Of a stretch of DNA of 64,000 bases, positions 1 to 11,900 are shown piece after piece. The stretch lies in NCBI GenBank assembly GCA_944474755.1, contig CALYDG010000030.1, positions 34,703-98,702 of the forward strand. Reading direction: 5' to 3'. Position numbers and translations under genes: made by a program. Every line of letters begins with the position of its first letter. The first letter of the stretch is position 1. The stretch is from Limnoperna fortunei. Taxonomy: Eukaryota > Mollusca > Bivalvia > Mytilida > Modiolidae. Under the pieces are notes generated by a model that was not told the origin of the DNA, did no database searches, and was given only the letters and a program-made list of their open reading frames with translations.

Positions 1-110
1 TTTATTGATTTAATATTTAATAGAATATTGGATATATGCTGGAACACAGCAATCCACTTGACGCAATATATTTAAATGTGTGTGAAGTGCTTTTATTTAC
101 TGCCTGAAAT
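1..110. repeat. Diverged copy of the ribozyme-bearing repeat of 60.3-62.1 kb
   Basis: The stretch holds AGAATATTGGATATATGC followed by AACACAGCAATCCAC, TTTAAATGTGTGTGAAG and TGCTTTTATTTACT. These line up in the same order with the 60.3-62.1 kb monomers. The hammerhead-like core itself is degraded here. The window edge cuts the copy. Confidence 0.5.
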
Positions 111-199
111 CAAATTGAAAAAATCAGGTCTTAATAAAAAATATATTTATGATGGGTTTAAATAGTCATTTTCAAGAAGTGACAAACTCTTCTATAGCC

Positions 200-840
200 A
201 TCTGTCATATTGAACAATTTTTGCCATATCTTCCAGTCAAAATTGTGCAGAAGACTCATGTTGGGTTTCATTTTTAGCTCTACCAACCTCTCCAATGGGA
301 CAAAGTTACCAGATGACCTTCTTTCTTAAAAGGTCAAAAATAGCAAGGAAATACTATCCTGAACCTATGGAGTCTTTTGTACTGCTATATGAGCTGAACA
401 TTTCAGCAATATAAAGTTTTTCTCTATCTACTTTCCTTCTCAAGTTACAGGCAAAAAACCAACTAAAATCTCTTCTTTTAACCATTGAAGCGAGATAACT
501 CCATGTAGGAGTTATCTCTCTTAAATGATGAAAAAAGGAGATTTTAGACATTTTTTAACTGTAACTTGAGACCCAAAGTAGATAGAGAAAAATTATTAAT
601 TGCTGAAATGTTCTGCTCATGTAACTTGAAAACAATTTTAGATGCATGGAGAAAAACGTTTAAATGCTAAAATGCTCAGCTTATTTAGCAATAAAAGTTC
701 ATTGGGTAGAAGTTATCAGACTACTCCATGTAGGACTTATCTCTCTGAAATGGTCAAAAATAGGGATTTTGTCATTTTTAACAAAATGTTATGTTTTTGT
801 AACTTTAGATTAAATATATTACTTAATCCAAAATTAGGAT
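200..840. repeat. Dispersed repeat family R1, two units in opposite orientation
   Basis: R1 is a unit of roughly 160 bp marked by GTAACTTGAGAA, TAGATAGAGAAAAAC, TGCTGAAATGTTCAGCTCAT and AGGAGTTATCTCTCTTAAA. One unit reads on the - strand at about 366-560 and further units read on the + strand at 556-830, so the copies sit head to head. Short open frames here are by-products of the repeat. The same family returns at 3.4, 13.8, 27.2, 29.4, 32.8 and 57.4 kb. Confidence 0.75.
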
Positions 841-1528
841 AAAAACCGAATCATTTATTGTCGGTACTGAATACAGACCAACAGAATTTACTCGACATTA
901 GCACACAGTCGGACAGCAAAGTCAATAATGGCGGCGATTCTTTTGACAAGGTCACGAGGTTTACCATACAAGAAACATAGTGTCCAAAGTTGTTTCATAC
1001 TAGCCACGGGAGAATGTTACGAAAACATATTTAATCGGGTTAAATGAGATTAAATCTATATAAAACACTGAAGAAATGATTTATGTACAATATATTTAGA
1101 TTATTAAATTTTGTTACCAAGGAATTGTTTGAAAATTGACATGAGAAGGCAGAGTGACGCAGTGTGACCAACATTGACCGGTGATGAAAAATGTTCAATT
1201 TCTTTTTATAGTCAATATAGAGGCTTGTGGCCAGATTTTTGCTACAAGGAAGAATTCTCATGGAATGCAAAGTTTGTCCTTAAAAATAAAACCTCTGCAT
1301 CCACGGTAACAAAATTGTGTCAACGTTTGGCAACTTGAACTAAAGGACAGGGGACTCCATATTACTGCCAATGGAACAATGTAATGAACCATTAATAAAA
1401 CCGTTATACTTAAGAATTGTTGAATAGAAGGGGGTAAAATATTTAAAAAAAAAACTTAACAAAAATAAAACCTTTTGTCTGCATAAATCCATATTGTTAG
1501 CTTATGTGATACCCCCGGCGTCGGCGTC
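841..1528. other. Non-repetitive stretch with a 39-codon open frame
   Basis: No gene is recognised. A + strand ATG at 928 (context GTCAATAATGGCGGCG) opens a 39-codon frame ending at 1047. Its start, MAAILLTRSRGLP, looks like a first exon or a targeting peptide. A possible but weak donor (GTTAAA) follows at 1039. CpG density is locally higher than in the surroundings. It could be a 5' exon, but nothing else supports this. Confidence 0.15.
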
Positions 1529-1800
1529 TTACAGAAGAATGGTTATAGTCCATTCCGGCTTACTGACAAATGCCACCTCAATCATATTGGTATGGTAGGT
1601 GCACATAGTGATGCTAAGCACAATGCATGCTTCGGATGCTGGCTGTGACCTATACATGTATTTTAAATGACCACTTACAGAGGAATGGTTAAAGTCCATA
1701 TCAATCATATTGCCATGGATGACCACTTAAAATATTAAAAAGTCCATTCCTGCTAATCGAAAATACTATGTAACGAGGTGAGCTTTGTAATCGATAGATT
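1529..1800. repeat. Dispersed repeat R6, first copy
   Basis: CTTACTGACAAATG, CATATTGGTATGGTA, GTGCAC, GGCTGTGACCTA and GGTGAGCTTTGTAATCGAT occur in the same order here and at 8700-8905. No coding potential is seen. Confidence 0.6.
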
Positions 1801-2877
1801 ACCTATGTTTAATGGGTTGGACAAAGCCACTGTGATAGTGGTACCCCACTATTAAAGTGTGAATGAATATCTTTTTTTCTGGTTAAAGATTTTCCAACAA
1901 TTCTGAGGGAGTGGTTATACCGAACAATTACCAAAAAGAAATTGTATAAAATATTATTTATTAATAAAAAAAATTCTCGGAAACCATTGTTATAGTGGTG
2001 TATCACCATCATGGTGTTCAGTCACTGTATGTCTCTCCATATCTGATATCTACTACAGTAACTTAACAAGACACCAGTGACCTTCAAAAAGCTGTTTTTA
2101 ATTTGGTAAAATATTTTTATTTATTTTGTTTATTATTCAAGTTAACAATATCATATTTTGGTTTTTGTTTCTTATATCTAGACTATTATCAATAAGTGTG
2201 TATTCCTATAAATGCTGTTGATGATATTCTTTGCTTGTTTTCTACTTAGGGTGCTTTGCTGATGTCAAAACACAGATAACTTGATTGCCAAAAAAACTAC
2301 CAAATTCCTTATAAAAATCAAAATTTTTCATTAAAAGAAAAAAAAAAACAGCTAAAAGAAACATTTCAAGATACTCAAAAAAGTGCCTGGAAAGGCCTAG
2401 AATGCACAATTTTACAACATTTACCTCACAGCAGCTGCTGGGGCCTTTGAGCAGGCCCAGATCTCCGGCCATAAAACGCCTTGCTTACATGAGGTGTCTT
2501 CCATGTCTGAAACTTCCATAAACTTTCAGACAAATTGACTGATTCTTTTAGGGGTCTTTAGGACATTGGAGCTGATTATCTTAAAAATGTAGCAGAAACG
2601 CTGATTGTGGCTATGACACTGCGGTTTTATTGCTATGGTTAAATAAGAACTAACAAATGGTTTTTCAGGAGGAGTACAATTGTTGATATGGGCATCTGAT
2701 CTGTGGTCAGTGGTCACATTTGACAGGTGGTTGCTAATGCCATTGTCATTTTAACAGGAAACATACATATCAAAAATGGTCATTCAAGCTGAGTGGTCAA
2801 TCATTAAATTGGTCGCTCAAGTGAGGTCTTACTGTAATCGATTGAATAATTGAATAGTTTTTTTTGTTTATATTAAG
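1801..2877 (+). other. Presumed intron, no recognised feature
   Basis: The sequence is AT-rich, with simple hairpins near 1825-1850 and 1995-2020 and a polypyrimidine stretch before the exon at 2878. I looked for an upstream protease exon carrying the catalytic His-Trp pair and found none, so that exon probably lies before the window. Confidence 0.4.
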
Positions 2878-2966
2878 ATCATAGATCCAAAACAGAAGAA
2901 GATTTTGTACTTCAATCCCCTTGGTGAAACAAGATTATGTGCAAATCAATTGCTGCACAATTGGTA
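2878..2966 (+). CDS. Exon 1 (first visible): protease segment with the active-site Asp/Asn loop
   Basis: The acceptor is a T-rich tract ending TATTAAG and the donor is GTAAGT at 2967. The reading is IIDPKQKKILYFNPLGE followed by TRLCANQLLHNW. This corresponds to the SENP strand-loop after the catalytic His-Trp, where the family has Asp in a D-S-x-G loop. Here the equivalent residue is Asn13 (FNPLG). The exon ends in phase 2 (TA), and the next exon completes a Tyr codon. The ORF is too short to stand out alone, but motif and phase agree. Confidence 0.75.
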
Positions 2967-5900
2967 GTAAGTATTTAATACTTTGGAGATATTGTTAAAA
3001 CATAGATGTGAAGTATTTAGTTTCTGTTGGCCTCATTATAGTTAAATAGGGCTATTGGAGTAGCCTCTGCTTCAATGTTTATGTTCATAACAATTTTTTG
3101 ATAAGGTCACATATCACTATACCTTTTTGTGAGATTATGTCATATCCCATGCTACATTTAATGAAATATGATTGTATGGTCAGCTTTCTCAAAACGTAAT
3201 GCTCTTCAGAATTAAAATCTCTACAAAAGTCTCTAAATAGGTCAAATTTGTGAGACAACAACTTATAGCAGTGATTGCTTTTAAAGGTAAAAAAAATATT
3301 TTTTTTTTTTTGCTTTATTAGATGAAAACCATTGTAGATAGAGAAAAGTTTCTGTCTTTTTGAATGTACAGCTAATTGAGCTCTATAAATAACTCCAATA
3401 ACCCCTTATAGTCATCTTGTCCCCTTAAACATCATAACTCACCTGGACCGAAAGTCCATGAACGCAGATATGTGAAATTATGCCATTACTTGGCATCTGT
3501 CATCCATCTGTCCATTGTTCTTGTTGTTGATAACAACTTAATTTTAAAAATTCTTTAAGGCCAAATGTATCAAAACTTGATTTTGGTTGTTATCTTGGGT
3601 ATCTTTAACAAAACAACCATTTGGATATTTGATTCCTAAAAAAAAAATTACTGCCATTGCTAAAAATAAAACATTTTGGAGCCTTATAATTGAAAAAAAA
3701 ACAGTGATAAAGGAAATCTGAAGTGACTTTTCTTGTTTAAGAATCAAACATTAAGTCTCCAGTGGGTTGAAATCTTCTGACCAATCCTTATAAGAGTTAT
3801 TGCCCTTCAAAGGTAAATTTAGCGTTTTTTGTGTTTTTTGTCTATAACTGGAAAACTGTTTACCATAGAAAAAACCTATCTGTTGCTGAAATATTCAGCT
3901 TTTCGAGCTCTACAAGTCTTGCATTCAGTTTGAAGCTGTCTGTGCAATGGGTCTAGGCGTTATTCCACTTTAAAAGTCAAATTTAATGCTAATTGTCCTT
4001 AGCCCAATAAAATGAAAAGCATTTATTATAGCGATAAACTTCCTGTTGCTGAAATGTTGGAATTTAGTGCTCTAAAAGAAAAAAAAACATCATTTCATAT
4101 AAATGCTTTTTTAAACAAGAGGCCAAGGAGTCTTGGAATAAATTACTATAAATTTGCTAATTAAACAAAAACCTGTTCACTCAGAAACGTTTTTGATAAT
4201 ATACTCCTCGAGTTAAATCAGGGCAAATCTGTCAGAATGTTGAAGGCTACAGTTTGAGCCATCAGAATGGTGAAGGATATAATTTGATTAGTTTACTAAA
4301 AAGGTCATCAAAGCAGAAAGTAGAATGGAATGTCCTCCAGTCCTTCTATGCAGTGACTATAGATAACAATTGGTAGGTCTGATTTTAATCAGATTGAGCA
4401 TCCCTCACTACCTATATCATCAAATTCCAATCAGATTGGAAATAGATTACAGATAGACAGACACTCTCATCATTATTAATCAGTGGTTATAATACTGAAG
4501 AATACTTTTTGATAGATTAAACAAAGAAAAGGCTTCCATTGTAATATAAAAATGCTTAAATTGTTTTCAGAAGTTCTTCTCTAAAACACCAACCACGGTA
4601 TTTTGCTTTAATGTGTGTTTTTGTTACACTCAAACTTCAAAAGCTCAAGTTCGAAGGGACCAACAAAAGGAATTCGAGCTATTGGTAGTTTTATATATCA
4701 GGTCCGTCTATGATTTGTTAGTTTGAATGCGGTTTCTTCTATTTTCATTTCCACAAAACATCGCCATTTGATGATTTATTATTGGACTAAATACATATTT
4801 AATCATTTTGTTGATTGTTATGTAATAATTTCATACCAAGAAATCATTGGGTCACAACAGCAGTCATCAAGATCATTTCACGAAGGGGTTATTTATTCTG
4901 CCAAGACAAGTTGAATGTACCAAATTTCGTTCTTAATTTATATATATATACAGTGAGCCCTCGTTACAACGACATTTAATTTAAAGGAATATTTGACATC
5001 TGACATATTTTTCCCAGGAACAAACGTGCAAACGTGAAATTTGTACTGGATATAATGGAATATTCAGTTTGGGACTCTTGACAAGCAATATCAGTAACAA
5101 ATATATCAAAACATTTGCACAAAAAATTGGTTTCAATGACAAATTCTCGAGATTTACCTGTTTTGGGTGTAACTAATTATGCATTTTGTTTGGCTGCACA
5201 GGTGAACACATGTGGCTGTTGTTGTGTAATTAATATTGAATAACATTTCCTTTATAAATTAATTCCTAGAGTGGATATGGCTTCAGAAAAAAGGTGTCAA
5301 AAGCTATTAAAAACTGTAAATGTGTCGGTAATTATGATTGTTTAAAAATAAGTATTATGAAGTTGAAGAGAACATTTCATGAAACAAAGTGCATTATAGT
5401 GTTCATTTTCCTAATTTACAATTAAAAAATAATACCGTAAATTTACGATTTTGGCAAATGTAGGCAACGATTATACAATATTTTGATATTAAAAAATTGA
5501 TTCAGAAGTTCTCCTTTAAAACACCAACCGTGGTATTTTGCTTTAATGTGTGTGTTTGTAACACACAACATTCAAAAGCTCAAACTCGAAGGGACCAACA
5601 AAAGGAATTTGAGCTATTGGTAGTTTTGTATCAGGTCCGTCTATGATTTGTTAGTTTGAATGCGATTACTTCTGTTTTCATTTTCACAAAACATCACCAT
5701 CTGATGATTTATTATTAGACTAAATACATATGCAAGTCTTAACCTAATCAAAGAAAGCTATAAACATTTTCTAATTGTTTGAATTATACAAAACTTAGTC
5801 AAAACATTCAGCGTTCACATTATTCCAATTTTTTTTTATTTATTAAATTCATCGACCGATTGCTATATAATATGGGATAAATGGTTGACATTAAAACTTT

Positions 5901-8900
5901 TTGAATCTTGTTGTCATGAAACCTGTATATTTATAATCTTTATAATGATTTTGCGTTAGAATTCTTAAACATTTTTTAAAATATGGCATATCGATTTATG
6001 ATGGGAGACCATCTAGCTTATTTTTTCTATAAATTGGCCGCTATCCCACTGTTAAGCATAATATTTTATTTTTTGTGAGGATAAGATAATTTATTTGGCT
6101 GAATTTAGAGTAAAGTGTATTTGGGATTTTTTTTACCAAAATTGCTAAAACCAGAAACAAGATCAAATTTATTGCTATATTACGAACGAAACAAAACAGT
6201 TTCGTTTCTTGAAATAGCAATTGGTATATGAAATTGCTAAAACCAGAAACAAAACAGTTTCGTGTCGTTTTGTTCCTTGAAATAGAATACTCCTGCATGA
6301 GACGATTTTAATTTTCTATTGCCATAAGTGCGGAAACGACTTCACATGCAAACTGGGTTACTATTTAAAATTCAAGAACTTCCGTTTATAAATCAACGAC
6401 AAAGAACCAGTAAGAATACTGTTAACATCAATATTTTATTTTCAAAACACCAAGTTGCAAGATATAAAAAGTTTTTTTTTTAAACTTCACCAGCCAGACA
6501 GGCCTTCAACAACGCACATTTTACATGTCCCCAAAGCCTTTTAACAGCCACAGGAGTCTGGCTGGTGACCAATGTCGAAGACTGGTTTATATATAGCTTA
6601 CGAAGATACTTATGCAATAAAACTTCTCTAAATATAATGCTTAACAAACAATCAATTGAAGATGATTTTCGACTGTCAACAGATTAAGGATTAATTGTGT
6701 CAATAATCTTCATACATGGTCCTACGGACAACAAAGACATGTTTATTACCTATATTAATTAGACACCTTGTTAATCTGTAGGGGTTCCACTATTCACACC
6801 TTTGGTTACCCATGCCAACTGTTTGACCAGTTTGAATTACCCGGTATCAGGCTTTATTTACAGTGTATAATCATAAACGGGACCAACTATTGAGTAAGAG
6901 TTATCCAAGGTTTTTATCACTGGCATAAAATTGGTACTTCAAGAACAGTTCAAGGCATCCCGGGCTTGAGCCATCCAAGTTCCAGCTATCAACGATTGAC
7001 TGTATTTAAGAAAATGATTCTTAAAATTTTGTTTACATACACTTCAGAGAATTATAAAGTGCCAAATATCTCTGTCTGTTTATTGTGTTGACTGCAGAGG
7101 TATTGTTGGGTGACATGTATAGATATAGATCAATTTAGTCATCATCTGTCACACATTCTGTTTATCCCTGACTCTGTTTTTATTACAACTTGTAGGGCGT
7201 TCATGAAACTTTCACATGTTCATTACATTATGCTTTTGAACAGCTGCTATTAATACTTTCCCATTACTTTACATTTTGAATTCCCAGAACAAAAATTTTG
7301 GTTGGGGGTGAGTCTTGGTTATTTATGAGCTACTATGACTAAAGGACTTGTAGGATTTTCATTAAACTGTCACAGATTGTTTATTACATTTTGTGATAAT
7401 GAATTTTTATTTAGCGTTCTCACTTATTCTATTTTGGTGGGTTTGCCTGATCAAAACATAAACTTTGCCACTTGTTTAATGAATCCAGGTGACACGTCAT
7501 GTCTTCCTTGGAAGACTCAAATATGAGTTTGGTTTAATATACATGTACATGTATGTATTATTATTTAATATAATTAATTTATTTTAGTTGCTTCCTGAAG
7601 GGAAGACAAAATCTTGGTTATGAGGAACCAGAGTTTTGGACCATTAAAACTATGCTTCATTCGAAGCAGCAAGATGGAATATCCTGTGGTGTTTATGTTT
7701 TGAAGGTAACTTATGTTTCAGACTCATCATTTTTTTTTTGGCAATCATGTTTCTCTATTAAAAACATTAAGACCATTATTAATGTCTTGCCTGCATATCA
7801 GTAGCTAAGCATATCTTTGTCCATCAGCTATAGTGTCAACATTTGTGTTTCTATTTAATTTTTAGAAACACAAATCTGATCATCCAAAAACCTTGAGCAC
7901 AAAATTCCAAGACTACACATCTAAGTGGTGACAAATTTGAATGTATGCAACAATGTCGAAACAAATTTTAAGAGATTTCAATAATTCAATTTGAAAAAAA
8001 AACAATCAGTGTTAACCACTGTTAAAATGTTTGGTAAATAGATAATTTATAGAACATGGAAACAGTTACCCATGATGATTGCAAATGAAATGCTGTATAA
8101 AAGTTTTATGGTCAAAGATGACTTTTTCAATTATTTGTATTCAGATTGCAGAATGTTTCATTAATGAAGAAACCCTAGAGTTTGCAATGAATAGTGAACA
8201 GCTTCAAGTTTACAGACGTCAGATCGGTGAAAAACTACTTCTTAATATAGGTATTTAAACAAAGATCTCAATATATTTATTTAAACGAAGAAAGCTAAAA
8301 ATTATGTTTACAGATTTAGACTAATGCAGCAAGATCACAAAAGTGCCTTGCATTTAACCTTAACTGGTCAATGGTCACATCTAGTTGACAAAGTCCAGTC
8401 CAGGTGTGGTCTAGGAGGCAACGAACATTTTTGTGCCTAAAGTAATCAAACTTTTTGGCGGATTTTTTGTTTGCAGATTTTTTTGTAATTTGAAGGAAAA
8501 AAATATCAATTTTTGTATTCAATTGCATTAGAATGGAAATAACTGTATTGTATTTCAAGCTTTGACGGAGTAAAACTACGCGTCACCAGGTAAACTAAAT
8601 TTGCGACAGTAAAATCTATGTTTTACGCCGTGAAAGCTTGAAATACAATACAGTTATTCCCTAATTCAGGGGAGGTCAAATTATCATAAAGGGAGGTTTA
8701 AAATCAATTCTTACTTACTGACAAATGTCACACGAACCATATTGGTATGGTAAGTGCACCTACATATGCTAAGCCTTATGTTTGCTTTGGATACTGGCTG
8801 TGACCTACTTTTTCCACATGGATGACCTTTGAAAGAATGGTCCATTCCCGCTTACTGACAAAGTAGCATTACAAGGTGAGCTTTGTAATCGATTGATTAA

Positions 8901-11900
8901 TATATTTTAATGAAATTTTTTGAACTTGTTAGCAAAAGTATTTGCTTGTATGGGATTGATTATCAGAGACCATCTTTTAGTGAATCATCTACATAGTACT
9001 TCAGCATGACTTCTAATGCCTCCACAATGAAACAGTGGGAATGGGATATTGTGAGCTTCCTCACTGAAGTTCTTTAATTTATTACATGTTTTTTTTTATT
9101 TCAGATAAAGATTTGATCATTGATTCAGATGAAACTAGTGGAGCTGTGGTAAGTGGTTCTTTCTTTCTAAGAGATTTCTTTTTGTATATTGGATTGTATT
9201 TTTGGCCGGATTTCACAAGTGAAAGGCCGGGGTTATAAAATGGTGAATGTTGGGCGGCGGGCTGGCGGGCGGTCGGGTGGGGAAAAACATTTCGTAACAC
9301 TTTTCTCAGCAACTACTAATCACAGCCTCTTGATATTTGGTATGCAGCATCAACATGGGGTCCCCTGTCGTGGGATTGGATTTCAGGTCTGTCCCTCACC
9401 TACTTCCTGTTTAACGCAGGTGGGCAGTGAAAAAAATTTGAAAATATTTTCATAACACTTTTCTCAGCAACTACTAATCACAGCATCTTGATATTTGGTA
9501 TGCAGCATCTGCATGGGGTCCTATATCGTGGGATTGGATTTCGGGTCTGTTGCTCACCTACTTCCTGTTTAACGGGGGTGGGCGGGGAAAAAAAATTTGA
9601 AAACATTTTTGTAAAACTTTTTTCAGTAACTACTAATCACAGCCTCTTGATATTTGGTATGCAGCATCAGCATGGGGTCCCATACTGTGGGTTTGGATTT
9701 CAGGTCTGTCGCTCACCTACTTCCTGTTTAACGGGTGTGGGCAGGGACAAAAATTTGAAAATATTTTCGTAACACTTTTCTTAGCGACTACTAATCACAG
9801 CCTCTTGATATTTGGTATGCAGCATTAGCATGGGGTCCCATATTGTATGATTGGATTTCAGGTCTGTCGCTCACTTACTTCCTGTTTAACGCAGGTGGGT
9901 GGAGAAAAATTTGAAAAAATTTTATTTTCTTAACACTTTTCTCAGCAACTACTTATCACAGCCTCTTGATATTTGGTATGCAGCAACAGCATGAGGTCCC
10001 ATACCGTGCACGTGGGATTTGATTTCAGGTCTGTCGCTCACCTACTTCCTGTTTAACGGGTGGGCAAGGAAAAAATTTTTGTAACACTTTTCTCAGCAAC
10101 TACTAATCACAGCCTCTTGATATTTGGTATGCAGCGTCAGCATGGGGTCCCATGTGGTGGGATTCGATTTCAGGTCTGTCGCTCATCTACTTCCTTTTTA
10201 TAGAAATCCGGCCATTTCTGTCTTTGACCCATTTTTTGTATATAATGTGAGGTGATTTTGTTGGCTCACTTGGACAAATCCTGTGAGCTTTTGACATCAC
10301 TTGGTGTCTGTTTTCATCTGTTATATCTTTCTCCAAATATCTTCTCCGAGACCAGTGAACAGAATTCAATTAAAGTTGACTTGAGCCTTCCTTGGGATGT
10401 CATGCACAAAGTAGCGTTTGGAATTTTTTTATCATTGGAGAAACATAGCTGACATTACTTTAAATAGACCATAGCATCAGTGGTTGCATTTAGCTAAAAT
10501 GTTCCTGAAAATAATATTTTTCAGCATTATGAGAGGGACCTTTCCAAAAAAAAAATCTGTTTACCAACTTTGGAGTTATGGCCCCTGAATCTGATGTTTT
10601 GCCCATTTGTCAAGTTTACAGTTTTAAAAATCTTCTTCTCTGAAACCACTGAGCAGAATTAAATGAAAGTTGGCATAAGTGTTCCTTAGGACATTCTCCA
10701 CAAAACATTGTTTTGATCCATTGAACAACATTGCCACGGTTACTATACATAGACCACAGCCTTTTGCTGATACTAATAGAACCATTACATTTAGCTAAAA
10801 TTTCCTGTTGGGAAATATTGTTAAGCACGATGAGATGGACCTATGGTGAAAATTTCAAAAAAATCTATTTTACTGATGTAGGAGTTATTTCTGCAAAATC
10901 AGATTTTTGGTTGTTTTTTTCAAGTTGGCACATTTTAAAAATCTACTGATGTGAAACCACCTAACAAAATTCAACCAATTTAACCAGATTCCTAAGGGTG
11001 TCTTGCATTAATTGCAATGATATGTTTGCTAGCAAGTAACAGCTACCAAGATGGCTGATGATACAAATAAAGATCAAGACTTTTGTAGTTAATGCAAACA
11101 GTAGTAGTTAAATGATTTCCCAAACTACAGTATCTAAAATTTCAACTTTTATCTCAAATTGCCATGTTATTCAGATGTGTGATTCAAGTCCTGTGTTATT
11201 ACTGCAATATTATGAATTTTCAATGATTACTAATATTGCTTTACTGCCAGACACTATTCCTAAAAGAAATGGGGTTTGGCATATTATAAAACCTAATTAA
11301 AACATAATTTTCTTTGAAATGCATGTACAAGTACCAAGTCAGGACCATTGTACATGTAGTTGTAAACTCTCCTGTAATTTTTTAGCATATATATTTTTAA
11401 ATAATTTTGTTATAACCTTCATTTAGAAAAGGGGTTTGACACTAATACTAGTCTGGTAGCCTGGGACTACCATAAAATCCAAGTGGACTGGGATTTATTC
11501 TAAAGTGGTAGTCCATTAGGGCAAGTAATTTTCACACTTTTGAATCAAATTTCTTTGGCAAAAATACCTTTTTGATTTCATTTGCACTTTAGTCTGAACA
11601 AACCAATCATCTATACATTTTGATGGCTTTTTCATTTTGAGGTAAAATGTATCAAGTTTTGCAATAGTTTTTTACGTCACCTGCTACGTGTTGCAAAGCG
11701 ACATATAGGAGTCATTTTGGCACTATTTGTCGTCTTGCGTCCTTGCGTCCAGCATCCTGCGGCGTCACAAAAACTTTTTTCGCAGTTTTCTCAGCAACTA
11801 CATGCCACAGCCTCTTTATATTTGGTATGTAGTTTTCTCCTGTAGTACTATAAGGTGTAAAGCGATTTTATGCCTGAAAAATTACTACTTCCTGTTTACC

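Noticed and set aside
6488..6569. 12-bp inverted repeat CACCAGCCAGAC as a terminator or regulatory hairpin
   Set aside because: An isolated intronic hairpin without T-tract, target duplication or second copy. No function can be supported.
9189..9772. 88- and 94-codon frames with internal similarity
   Set aside because: By-products of the roughly 157-bp tandem units in the 9203-10214 element.
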